Of a DNA stretch of 10,509 bases, positions 1-6,910 are shown piece after piece. The notes under the pieces were generated by a model that saw nothing but the letters and a program-made list of their open reading frames with translations, searched no databases and was not told the origin of the DNA. Source of the stretch: Candidatus Firestoneibacteriota bacterium (GTDB taxonomy: Bacteria; JACRDZ01). Position numbers and translations under genes: made by a program. The stretch spans positions 1 to 10,509 of the forward strand of contig JACRDZ010000160.1 of the NCBI GenBank assembly GCA_016212735.1, given 5' to 3'. How positions within the stretch are numbered: position 1 is the stretch's first letter; each line of letters starts with the position of its first letter.

Positions 1-99
1 AAAGGCTTTGGGCAAGGCCGCAGGAGCAAAAAGCTCGCAGGCGTACCCTTTGTGGTACGTCGAGAACTTTTTGCTCCGAGAACGCAGCCCAAAGCCTTT
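1..99. repeat. GC-rich long imperfect hairpin element, probable dispersed repeat
   Basis: The outer arms are perfect over 13 bp: 1-13 (AAAGGCTTTGGGC) pairs with 87-99. After an internal loop, 23-33 (GGAGCAAAAAG) pairs with 67-77, then CTCG 34-37 pairs with CGAG 61-64 across a two-base bulge. The tip is CGTACC 42-47 with GGTACG 54-59. The stretch is far richer in G and C than anything else in the window, and the composition changes sharply by about 140, so it looks inserted rather than native. It has no convincing coding frame and no transposase. The left arm begins at base 1, so the element may extend outside the window. A MITE- or REP-like dispersed repeat is the best reading; a large transcribed hairpin at the end of an upstream gene is the alternative. 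Confidence 0.7.
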
Positions 100-123
100 G
101 CAGCCGACCGCAGTAGAAGAGGG

Positions 124-141
124 TTAGCGCTGTAGTGCTAA
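124..141. other. Short hairpin at the edge of the GC-rich element
   Basis: TTAGCGC (124-130) pairs with GTGCTAA (135-141), one pair being G-T, around a TGTA loop. It lies where the GC-rich element gives way to AT-rich DNA, so it could be the terminal part of that repeat. A T run at 153-159 follows, but 11 bases away, which is too far for a standard intrinsic terminator. Confidence 0.35.
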
Positions 142-149
142 TTAATACT

Positions 150-178
150 TTGTTTTTTTAGTGTAAATATGGTATTAT
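150..178 (+). promoter_or_regulatory. Candidate sigma70-type promoter for the stress-protein gene
   Basis: TTGTTT at 150-155 and TATTAT at 173-178 are separated by 17 bp. The -10 box matches the consensus at five of six positions; the -35 box only at its TTG. Transcription would start near 185 and give a very short leader before the ATG at 206. In such AT-rich DNA partial matches arise by chance, so this is tentative. Confidence 0.4.
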
Positions 179-205
179 TTAATATTAAGTATAGGAGGGA
201 AAATA

Positions 206-1063
206 ATGTTTAACAATATATTGATAGCTACGGATAATTCTAACTATAGTGAGAGTATTTTTACGTATGGGATAGATTTTGCAGAGACATTTTCCGCAGA
301 ATTAAAAGCTATTTTCGTTATAAGCCAATTTATTCAAAACGGATTTTTTTATCCAACCGGGGAATTATCATTAACTGAATTTTCACCTGTTTATATACCA
401 ATTGAAGAGATAAGTAAAAAGCTGGAAGAAGATGGATTAAAACTTTTAGATAAACTGGATACAATGTCGGAAGGGAAAAATATAAAAATTAATAAACAGA
501 TACTATATGGATTTGTTGATGAAACTATTTATGAGGAATCAAAAGTGCATGATTTAACAATAATAGGTAAATATTCACACGAAGAGAGAACTTTTTTGGG
601 ATTTTTAGGTTCTAATACTGAGAAGATAATGTCACGTATTGAAAAGACTTTGTTGATTGTACCTAAAGAGTTTCAGAAGATTAAACGTATATTAATTTGT
701 TATGATGGAAGTGACAGAGCGAAAATAGGATTTAAACTTGCTTATGAGATTGGTAAGAAAAAAAATTGTGAGATTACTATATTATCAGTTAAAGAAGGCA
801 AGGAGGATATAAATAAACTCCTTTTAGAAAGAGATGAAAATATTAAAAACGTTTTCGGAAATCAGAATGAAAAAATAAAAATTGAAACATTGGTTAAAGA
901 AGGAGATGTTGCTAATGAAATTCTGTCTCTTGCAAGTATTGATAAATTTGATCTTGTTGTAATGGGGGCACATGGACATAGAAAAATAAAAGATCTTATT
1001 TTAGGGACTACTTCATCTCAGGTTGTTAGAAAAACATCTTGTGCTGTTCTACTTGCAAGATAA
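206..1063 (+). CDS. Universal stress protein, tandem UspA domains
   Basis: This 285-residue cytoplasmic protein contains two UspA folds in tandem, about residues 1-153 and 159-285; single-domain Usp proteins are about half that length. Each half opens with the family's first strand and Asp-containing loop (ILIATDNS near 5-12, ILICYDGS near 162-169). The second half carries a clean ATP-binding signature, G-x2-G-x9-G-T, at G254, G257, G267 and T268, followed by a typical C-terminal strand. The matching site in the first half is degenerate (GKYS at 121-124, then GS at 135-136), so probably only the C-terminal domain binds nucleotide. AGGAGG at 193-198 lies at good distance from the ATG. Tandem Usp proteins are usually linked to survival under stress or starvation; the partner here is unknown. 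The next gene starts 20 bases downstream, suggesting cotranscription. Confidence 0.92.
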   Translation: MFNNILIATDNSNYSESIFTYGIDFAETFSAELKAIFVISQFIQNGFFYPTGELSLTEFSPVYIPIEEISKKLEEDGLKLLDKLDTMSEGKNIKINKQILYGFVDETIYEESKVHDLTIIGKYSHEERTFLGFLGSNTEKIMSRIEKTLLIVPKEFQKIKRILICYDGSDRAKIGFKLAYEIGKKKNCEITILSVKEGKEDINKLLLERDENIKNVFGNQNEKIKIETLVKEGDVANEILSLASIDKFDLVVMGAHGHRKIKDLILGTTSSQVVRKTSCAVLLAR

Positions 1064-1083
1064 CTTAAAGTATAGGATTATAT

Positions 1084-1329
1084 ATGAAAAAAGAATTATT
1101 AGATAAACTTGGAATTATTGGTATTTTATTTGAGTTTATTGGAATAATACTTGTTTTATTTTTTCAGATATTTATGCAGGAAATTTATACTCGTAAAGTT
1201 ACAATAACAGGTAAACATATAATCCTTATGATGGTACCAGAAAATAGGATTGTTTTATGGATAGGATTTATACTGCTTGTTCTGGGATTTATTTTTAATA
1301 TTTTAAAAGAGTTAAATTTGAATAAATAA
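1084..1329 (+). CDS. Small two-helix membrane protein, function unknown
   Basis: I do not recognise this 81-residue protein. It has a charged start (MKKELLDK), a hydrophobic helix at about residues 9-30, a short polar stretch with a few basic residues (about 36-45), a second helix at about 56-74 and a lysine-bearing tail. Two transmembrane segments with both ends in the cytoplasm is the likely topology. It has no cysteine and no catalytic motif. The ribosome site is weak (AGGA at 1074-1077). It follows the stress-protein gene by 20 bases and precedes another unknown gene by about 43 bases, so it probably belongs to the same transcript. Its composition matches the surrounding genes, which supports a real gene. 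Confidence 0.65.
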   Translation: MKKELLDKLGIIGILFEFIGIILVLFFQIFMQEIYTRKVTITGKHIILMMVPENRIVLWIGFILLVLGFIFNILKELNLNK

Positions 1330-1372
1330 GAATTTTATGGAGCGTGATTTGATTGTTATCAAAGGAGACAAA

Positions 1373-2152
1373 ATGAAAGAACAAAATAAAATTCAAATCA
1401 TTGCTGAAGAGTTAAAGGAAAAAATATTTTATAAAGGTAATAAATATAATATCTTTGAATATGGCAGGATATTTTCTGGAAAACAAAATCCATATAGCGA
1501 TACTTTTATTAAAACCAGCCGAATAAAAATTTATTGTATCAGATGTATTAATATGGATATTACGGAAAGTTTATCCGAAACACCTGAAGATGATAAAATG
1601 TTTTTTAAGGAAGATAAAGTTAAGCAGTCACTCGGGGAATTTTCCTTACATGATTATGATGAAAATATTAATGAAATTCTAGAAAAGAGTTTTTTAAAAA
1701 TTATTTTAAATATTATTCCTCAAGAATACTCTCTGTATCTCAGTTCTTCTCAAAAAGAAATATATGATGAATCAGGTGAAATTATAAATACTAATAACAG
1801 ATATAAGGAAGAAATGATGGATGGAGAAATGATATTTGAATGTTTTCCGGAAGATTTTAATAAAATATATCATGTTTTTTATAAAGAGTTAAAACAGGAA
1901 AAAGGTTTTATATTACAAAAAAATAAATTATATTATTTACGTGTTTTTTATGAAGAATATAAAACAGAAAATTCTTGCAGGGATTTTTTAAATAATTCTT
2001 ATATTTCATTAGAATTTTTGCCTGATAATGAGGGTATAATATTATATACAAATAAAATTAATCATCTGGAACTTCTTCAGGAATATATAAAACTAAAAGA
2101 AATTAATAGAGACTTAAGCAGGAATGTTACCAGACAATATTGCAGAATATGA
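1373..2152 (+). CDS. Hypothetical soluble protein, about 259 residues
   Basis: I do not recognise this protein. The ATG at 1373 is preferred because AGGAG lies at 1363-1367, about six bases upstream. An in-frame ATG at 1337 would add 12 residues but has no ribosome site. The protein is rich in Lys, Glu, Ile, Tyr and Asn, has no signal peptide and no hydrophobic segment long enough to span a membrane, so it should be cytoplasmic. A lone Cys-x-x-Cys (CIRC) lies near residues 55-58 of the chosen product, with no second pair to make a zinc site obvious. The C-terminal 30 or so residues (LLQEYIKLKEINRDL) look helical and may form a coiled coil. A 68-base AT-rich gap separates it from ccdA. Its role in this gene group cannot be read from the sequence. 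Confidence 0.65.
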   Translation: MKEQNKIQIIAEELKEKIFYKGNKYNIFEYGRIFSGKQNPYSDTFIKTSRIKIYCIRCINMDITESLSETPEDDKMFFKEDKVKQSLGEFSLHDYDENINEILEKSFLKIILNIIPQEYSLYLSSSQKEIYDESGEIINTNNRYKEEMMDGEMIFECFPEDFNKIYHVFYKELKQEKGFILQKNKLYYLRVFYEEYKTENSCRDFLNNSYISLEFLPDNEGIILYTNKINHLELLQEYIKLKEINRDLSRNVTRQYCRI

Positions 2153-2220
2153 TATATTTATAAAATTATTTAAATATAAGATTTTAAGATAAAAAAATTA
2201 ATTTCTTTTGGAGTGCTTTC

Positions 2221-2940
2221 ATGACAGAAGTAAGTATAATTAGTGCTTTTTCTGCAGGTTTGTTTTCTTTTCTCTCTCCCTGTGTTTTACCGCTTATTCC
2301 GGCATATATATCATATATAACTGATGTTTCAGTCGAGGAAATAAAAGCGGGAAATTCGAAAAATAAAATATTTATAAGAGTGATAATCAAAACATTGTTA
2401 TTTATTTTAGGTTTTTCATTTATTTTTGTAACGTTAGGAGCATCAATAACTTTTTTAGGGACTTTCATTTCCTTAAAGTTTAATTTATTTAGTAAACTAG
2501 CAGGATTAATAATAATTTTGTTTGGATTACATACAACTGGAATAATAAGTTTTAAATGGATGTATAAAGAAAAACGTTTTAATTTGCAGAATATATCAAT
2601 GGGTTTTTTTACACCATTTATTATAGGAATGGCTTTTGCTTTTGGATGGACACCGTGCATTGGTCCGATACTTGGAGCTATATTGACATACGCAAGTATG
2701 CAGGGAACTATTAAGCAGGGTATTATATTATTATCAATTTATTCTTTAGGATTAGGATTTCCCTTTTTATTAACAGGTATTATGTTTAACAGTTTTTTAA
2801 GTTTTTATTCAAAAATAAAAAAACATTTTAGGTTGATTGAGATTCTTAGCGGTACATTATTAATAATAATAGGGATATTAATTCTTTCGGACGATCTTCA
2901 AAGAATTTCAAGTTATTTGAATTTTAAATTTAGTATTTAA
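2221..2940 (+). CDS. ccdA: CcdA-type cytochrome c biogenesis / thiol-disulfide transporter
   Basis: The 239-residue, highly hydrophobic protein matches the CcdA/DsbD-beta family in length and in its roughly six transmembrane helices. The two hallmark cysteines sit in proline-flanked motifs: C21 in SPCVLPLIP within helix 1 and C146 in WTPCIGPILG within helix 4. In this family the pair takes electrons from cytoplasmic thioredoxin and passes them outward, keeping apocytochrome CXXCH cysteines reduced for heme attachment. GGAG at 2210-2213 supports the ATG. The multiheme cytochrome gene two positions downstream is an obvious beneficiary. No thioredoxin-like partner (ResA/CcmG type) or heme lyase is in the window, so these must be encoded elsewhere. 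Confidence 0.93.
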   Translation: MTEVSIISAFSAGLFSFLSPCVLPLIPAYISYITDVSVEEIKAGNSKNKIFIRVIIKTLLFILGFSFIFVTLGASITFLGTFISLKFNLFSKLAGLIIILFGLHTTGIISFKWMYKEKRFNLQNISMGFFTPFIIGMAFAFGWTPCIGPILGAILTYASMQGTIKQGIILLSIYSLGLGFPFLLTGIMFNSFLSFYSKIKKHFRLIEILSGTLLIIIGILILSDDLQRISSYLNFKFSI

Positions 2941-2964
2941 TATTTAATAAAAAGGCTGCATCTT

Positions 2965-3429
2965 ATGGCGTTGGACCCAGAAGTAATATTATTTTATACT
3001 ATAGGTTTTTTTATTTATTTTAATATTAAAGTAGCCCTTTTTTTGGTTTTTTTTAAGTCTGCAAAAAAAATAATGAAAAAAGGGAAAAGAACTGATAAAA
3101 AAGCTGAATTATCAGATGAGGAATTACGTAAATGGTATGAAAATAGTACTTTTAAGAGAATTTCAAAAATAGAATATTCCGAAGATATGGTTAAGCTGAT
3201 GCGTACAATATATGAATCTAATCTGAATGAACTTACTGATGATAATCCTCATAAAAAAATTCACAAGACTCCATCTTCCCCTTCAATAGAAAAAATTCAA
3301 TTAGGGAATTTAACTATTGTTAAAGGTTTAATCCCGCGATATATGGTAAAAAAACCTATTATAGAAGATGAAAATCCAGAAGAAATTGATAAGGGAAACA
3401 ATAAATTGCCTGATATAAAAATAGTTTGA
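2965..3429 (+). CDS. Membrane-anchored protein of unknown function
   Basis: I do not recognise this 154-residue protein. One hydrophobic helix spans about residues 7-30, followed at once by a strongly basic stretch (KSAKKIMKKGKR, 31-42). By the positive-inside rule this places the C-terminal ~115 residues in the cytoplasm. The soluble part starts with a probably helical segment (about 48-90), contains a Ser/Pro-rich linker near 102-107 and ends in an acidic tail. It contains no cysteine, so it is neither a cytochrome nor a thioredoxin partner. The ribosome site is modest (AAGG at 2951-2954, ten bases before the ATG). It begins 24 bases after ccdA and ends 84 bases before the cytochrome gene. 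A role in cytochrome assembly is only a guess from position. Confidence 0.65.
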   Translation: MALDPEVILFYTIGFFIYFNIKVALFLVFFKSAKKIMKKGKRTDKKAELSDEELRKWYENSTFKRISKIEYSEDMVKLMRTIYESNLNELTDDNPHKKIHKTPSSPSIEKIQLGNLTIVKGLIPRYMVKKPIIEDENPEEIDKGNNKLPDIKIV

Positions 3430-3513
3430 TTAAATAAATAATTTAAATTAATTTATGAAATAAAAATGCCGATATATATATAATAAATTTAATCATAGAT
3501 TAGGAGTAAATAA

Positions 3514-5289
3514 ATGAAAAGTAGAAATATTATAATTATTGTGTTTATGATATTTATTATATCTATTGCCTGCAGTACAAGTCCTCAAGATGAAGAAGAT
3601 AAAGAAATTCCGCAGAAAGAAACATTTGTTCTCCCGGATCCGGATAAGGAATTTGCCGGATCAGAAGCATGTAAAGATTGTCATTTGAATATTTATAATA
3701 AATGGGAAGAGAGTTTACATGCTTTATTTATAAGAAAACCTGAAGAAGATCCGGGAGTTGTTGCAGATAGTGATTTTAACGGAGTCGATGATTTTAAACA
3801 GGGAATAACATTAGGAGACACAACTAATGTCCCTAGAAATGATATTGTGTTTGAGACATATTGGCTTTCTCGAGTTTCTCCGCGTCTATTTTACAATACA
3901 AATGATGGTTATGGAGTAAAAATCGAAGACAAATCATATAAAATATTTTATACGTTAGGAGGAAACAGTTACTGGAAGCAATTATTTATTACAAAAATTG
4001 ATAATCTGTTTTTTATTCTCCCTATTCAGTACAATGAAAAAACAAATTATTGGGCATTATATGATACATCTGTATGGTATACAGGAACAAATCCTGTAAC
4101 TCCGTCAACAGATGTTTCCTGGGAGAAAAACTGCTCTGGATGTCATGTTACAGGACTTGTATATGCAGGGAAAAATGAAAAAGGGAATTATGTGACTGTA
4201 TATAAAGAATTAAATATAGGATGTGAAGCATGCCATGGTTCTGGTAAAATGCATATAAATAAAAACGGAGAAAAAGGCACTATTATTAATCCTTCTAAAT
4301 TAATTACAAAAAGAGCTGGAGATATTTGTGCTGCATGTCATTCAAGAGGAAGAAGTATACCGTTTGGGATTTTTCCTTTCCCATGGGATGATTCCAGTAA
4401 TACAGCATTTCGTCCAGGTAGTAATCTTGAGAGGTTTTTTTCATTAATAGAAAGTATTCGTAATGCAAATCAGAATAATCATGCACAATCCGATGAATTT
4501 AAATTGAGCAGACATGCACAGGCTGGGATTACCTGTTATACATGTCATGAGCCGCATAACAGCGAATGGGAGCATAGTTTAAATAGAAATCCAGATGATA
4601 ATTCTCTTTGTATAATAACAGATTGTCATTCAAGCGACTTAAATTCTCTATATGTTCTTTCAGGGATTACTTCAAGCGGGGATATTTCAGGACATACAAA
4701 ACATAAAGTCGATAAAAATAATACATCAAAACCTTATGATGGAGGCGGAAGTAAATGTATTTCATGCCATATGCCATATACTGCTTCTTCATCTGTGTTA
4801 TGGGATATTTCTAATCACAGTTTTACTATTTTTTATCCTGCAGAAACAAACAAAATAGGAAATGCGCGTCCTAATTCCTGTATGAATGGAAATTGCCATA
4901 CGATAAAAGATAATTCAGTGAATAATTGGAGTTCTGCAAATGAAGTCGATAATAATAATGCAACAATTGCAATAACCGATTTATGGGGTAACTTACCACC
5001 TGTTGCTGATGCAGGGCAGAATTTATTGGCTTCACTGGATTCAACAGTTAATCTTGATGGTAGTAAAAGCTTTGATCCGAATGATTCAACTTTACCATAT
5101 GGGGATGATATTAATTACAATTGGATTCAAAAAGAAGGTCCTGTAAATATAAATCTTGATAATAATAATATATCTAAACCTGGTTTCAAAGCTGTTTTCC
5201 CTGGTGAATATACTTTTGAATTAAAAGTAAGCGACAGTACATTAGAAAGTAAAGCAAGCTCTATTAAAGTAACAGTAATAAGGAAATAG
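3514..5289 (+). CDS. Octaheme c-type cytochrome lipoprotein with C-terminal PKD domain
   Basis: The 591-residue protein starts with a hydrophobic export signal ending at a probable lipobox (SIAC, C20), followed by a polar linker, so it is likely a lipid-anchored periplasmic or outer-surface protein. The -3 residue is Ser rather than the usual Leu, a mild deviation. Eight covalent heme sites are visible: CXXCH at C53, C207, C237, C272, C341 and C415, and the longer CX4CH at C366 and C456. The region between hemes 1 and 2 (about 140-205) and the later GCEACHGSG and CYTCHEPH motifs resemble the cytochrome c554-like multiheme family. Residues about 496-589 form a PKD (Ig-like) domain, common in extracellular proteins. 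No catalytic motif identifies a substrate, so electron transfer is the safe call. AGGAG at 3502-3506 supports the start. CcdA is encoded just upstream. Confidence 0.88.
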   Translation: MKSRNIIIIVFMIFIISIACSTSPQDEEDKEIPQKETFVLPDPDKEFAGSEACKDCHLNIYNKWEESLHALFIRKPEEDPGVVADSDFNGVDDFKQGITLGDTTNVPRNDIVFETYWLSRVSPRLFYNTNDGYGVKIEDKSYKIFYTLGGNSYWKQLFITKIDNLFFILPIQYNEKTNYWALYDTSVWYTGTNPVTPSTDVSWEKNCSGCHVTGLVYAGKNEKGNYVTVYKELNIGCEACHGSGKMHINKNGEKGTIINPSKLITKRAGDICAACHSRGRSIPFGIFPFPWDDSSNTAFRPGSNLERFFSLIESIRNANQNNHAQSDEFKLSRHAQAGITCYTCHEPHNSEWEHSLNRNPDDNSLCIITDCHSSDLNSLYVLSGITSSGDISGHTKHKVDKNNTSKPYDGGGSKCISCHMPYTASSSVLWDISNHSFTIFYPAETNKIGNARPNSCMNGNCHTIKDNSVNNWSSANEVDNNNATIAITDLWGNLPPVADAGQNLLASLDSTVNLDGSKSFDPNDSTLPYGDDINYNWIQKEGPVNINLDNNNISKPGFKAVFPGEYTFELKVSDSTLESKASSIKVTVIRK

Positions 5290-5300
5290 CATAGTCATAA

Positions 5301-5492
5301 AAAATATCCCCACCGTTATGCCGTGAAAGATAATATGTTTTGAACCTGCCTTAGACAGGTGGGTGCCCTCTTAAATATTTTTTGCGTCCTTCTCTAGAAG
5401 AAAGCTTGCAAGCCATATTTAAAGTCAGACTCCCTTTAAAAAAATGTTGGATCAAACATATCACATTAGCACGGACATGGCAGGGATATTTT
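5301..5492 (+). ncRNA. ssrS: Candidate 6S RNA (SsrS), about 192 nt
   Basis: The stretch folds into one long interrupted rod, as in 6S RNA, which mimics an open promoter and binds RNA polymerase-sigma70. The closing stem is 5301-5310 with 5483-5492, ten perfect pairs. It continues with 5315-5320 against 5476-5481 (two G-T pairs) and CCGTG 5321-5325 against 5470-5474. ATATGTTT 5333-5340 pairs with 5454-5461. In the middle, the 5' strand can form its own small hairpin (ACCTG 5344-5348 with CAGGT 5356-5360), recalling the central bubble of 6S. The distal arm is TTAAATAT 5371-5378 with 5415-5422, TTGC 5382-5385 with 5408-5411, and CTTC/GAAG around TCTA at 5389-5400. Length matches the family (about 180-200 nt). 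The rod is nearly symmetrical, so the minus strand would fold too; the longer T tract after 5492 favours plus. Family assignment rests on shape and size only. Confidence 0.65.
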
Positions 5493-5500
5493 GTTTTTTA
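5483..5500 (+). terminator. Probable 3' end of the 6S-like RNA, stem plus T tract
   Basis: The right arm of the closing stem (GGGATATTTT) runs into GTTTTTTATT, so a stem followed by a T tract sits exactly where the structured RNA ends. It could act as an intrinsic terminator for that RNA and for read-through from the cytochrome gene. The pairing partner lies about 170 bases upstream rather than in a compact hairpin, so termination is uncertain; processing of a longer transcript is the alternative. Confidence 0.35.
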
Positions 5501-5558
5501 TTATAAATAATATTATCATATTTTATTAAAAAATTCAAACTTTTATATAAAAAAATAC

Positions 5559-5587
5559 TTTACATCAATTCTATTTTTACTTATAAT
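5559..5587 (+). promoter_or_regulatory. Near-consensus sigma70 promoter of the sulfur/C1 operon
   Basis: TTTACA (5559-5564, five of six consensus bases) and a perfect TATAAT (5582-5587) are spaced by exactly 17 bp. Transcription should start near 5594, leaving a leader of about 40 nt before the ATG at 5635. That is too short for a known riboswitch class, and no operator-like inverted repeat is obvious between the boxes. It is the best promoter match in the window and lies just before six closely spaced genes. Confidence 0.75.
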
Positions 5588-5634
5588 GCAATCTGCAAAT
5601 TTATGTATATGTTATTGTATAAGGAAAATTGAAT

Positions 5635-6870
5635 ATGGAAAAAATCAAGGGACTCAAATGTAAAGAATGCGGAAATGAATATTCTCAAGATGCGGTTCAT
5701 GTTTGCGAATTATGTTTTGGACCGTTGGAGGTAGTATATAATTATGAAGTCATTGCAAAGGAATTAACAAAAGAAAAAATAAAAAAAGGTCCAAAAAGTT
5801 TATGGCGATATAAAGAATTATTACCTATAAATGGAGAACCAACTGTTGGTATTTTTGCAGGGTATACACCTCTTATAAGAGCACATAATCTTGAAAAAAA
5901 ATTAGGGATGAGGGAGCTTTATATTAAAAATGATACAGTTAATCATCCTACACTTTCTTTTAAAGATAGAGTTGTAGCTATTGCTTTAACTAAAGCAAAA
6001 GAATTTGGTTTTGATACTGTTGCATGTGCTTCAACAGGGAATTTGGCTAATTCAGTAGCTGCTCATTCTGCCAGTGCAGGGTTACGCAGTTTTATTTTTA
6101 TTCCATGGAATCTGGAACAGGGGAAAGTTATCGGTAGTCTTGTTTATTCTCCTAATCTTATTGCTATTAATGGAAATTATGATGATGTAAATCGTCTATG
6201 CAATGAAATATCAGGTAAATATAATTGGGCATTTGTCAATATTAATATTCGTCCTTATTATGCAGAAGGTTCAAAAACACTTGCTTATGAAACAATAGAA
6301 CAGCTTGATTGGAAAGCTCCAGAACAGGCAGTTGTTCCTATTGCATCAGGATCGCTGCTTACAAAAATATGGAAAGGTTTGCATGAATTTGAAAAACTGG
6401 GTTTTATAAAAAATATGAATACGAAAATTTACGGAGCTCAAGCATTGGGATGTTCTCCTGTAGTAACAGCTTTTAAACAAAATACTGATATTATTAAACC
6501 TGTAAAACCAAATACAATTGCAAAGTCAATTGCTATAGGTAATCCAGCGGATGGATATTATGCTTTAAAAACTATTATAGAAAGCGGTGGAAAAGCAGAA
6601 AGTGTTACAGACGACGAAGTTGTTGAAGGTATAAAACTGCTTGGTAATACAGAAGGAATTTTTACAGAAACAGCAGGTGGAGTTACGATTGCGACATTAC
6701 AGAAATTAGTTAATACTGGACAGTTAGACCCTGAAGCATCTACTGTAGCTTATGTTACTGGAAACGGGCTTAAAACTCAAGAAGCTCTAGAAGGCAGGTT
6801 AAGTAATGTAACACAAATTGAACCTCATCTGGATGCGTTTGAAGAAATGATGAAAAAAGCAAAATCGTAA
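5635..6870 (+). CDS. thrC: Threonine synthase (PLP-dependent), zinc-ribbon type
   Basis: Threonine synthase converts O-phosphohomoserine to threonine with pyridoxal phosphate. The 411-residue product starts with a zinc-ribbon-like pair of CXXC motifs (C9/C12 and C24/C27), then the fold-type II PLP core. The Schiff-base lysine is K110 in LSFKDR, the phosphate/substrate loop is STGNLANS at 133-140, and TETAGG (344-349) and TGNGLK (375-380) are further family motifs. The ATG at 5635 has AAGGA at 5621-5625, nine bases upstream. An in-frame TTG at 5629 is too close to that site and would add only two residues. It heads an operon with a sulfite reductase-like protein and two sulfur carriers. Because the fold is shared with cysteine synthases, a role as a sulfur-accepting enzyme on O-phosphohomoserine is a possible alternative; the motifs themselves are those of ordinary ThrC. 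Confidence 0.9.
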   Translation: MEKIKGLKCKECGNEYSQDAVHVCELCFGPLEVVYNYEVIAKELTKEKIKKGPKSLWRYKELLPINGEPTVGIFAGYTPLIRAHNLEKKLGMRELYIKNDTVNHPTLSFKDRVVAIALTKAKEFGFDTVACASTGNLANSVAAHSASAGLRSFIFIPWNLEQGKVIGSLVYSPNLIAINGNYDDVNRLCNEISGKYNWAFVNINIRPYYAEGSKTLAYETIEQLDWKAPEQAVVPIASGSLLTKIWKGLHEFEKLGFIKNMNTKIYGAQALGCSPVVTAFKQNTDIIKPVKPNTIAKSIAIGNPADGYYALKTIIESGGKAESVTDDEVVEGIKLLGNTEGIFTETAGGVTIATLQKLVNTGQLDPEASTVAYVTGNGLKTQEALEGRLSNVTQIEPHLDAFEEMMKKAKS

Positions 6871-6910
6871 TATTGGTACTGTCAAAAATAATATTATCAA
6901 GGAGAATAGT

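Noticed and set aside
1..205. CRISPR repeat, tRNA or rRNA fragment at the GC-rich left end
   Set aside because: There is no regularly spaced direct repeat, no cloverleaf and no rRNA signature; the structure is a single nested inverted repeat.
1337..1372. Upstream ATG start for the 259-residue hypothetical protein
   Set aside because: No ribosome site precedes 1337, whereas AGGAG is well placed before the ATG at 1373.
2184..2660. Minus-strand open frame opposite ccdA
   Set aside because: It is the antisense of a clear CcdA gene, with low-complexity composition and no motif.
3456..3484. Promoter before the cytochrome gene (TGAAAT, 17 bp, TATAAT)
   Set aside because: The -10 match is part of an alternating TA run and the -35 is poor, so chance in AT-rich DNA is likely; an own promoter for this gene remains possible.
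4304..4858. Small open frames inside the cytochrome gene (minus 4304-4486, plus 4652-4858)
   Set aside because: They lie inside a continuous multiheme cytochrome frame whose CXXCH motifs run through both intervals.
5301..5492. Riboswitch or T-box leader controlling threonine synthase
   Set aside because: The structure lies upstream of the TTTACA/TATAAT promoter at 5559-5587, so it would not be in that transcript, and no T-box or known metabolite-binding core is visible.
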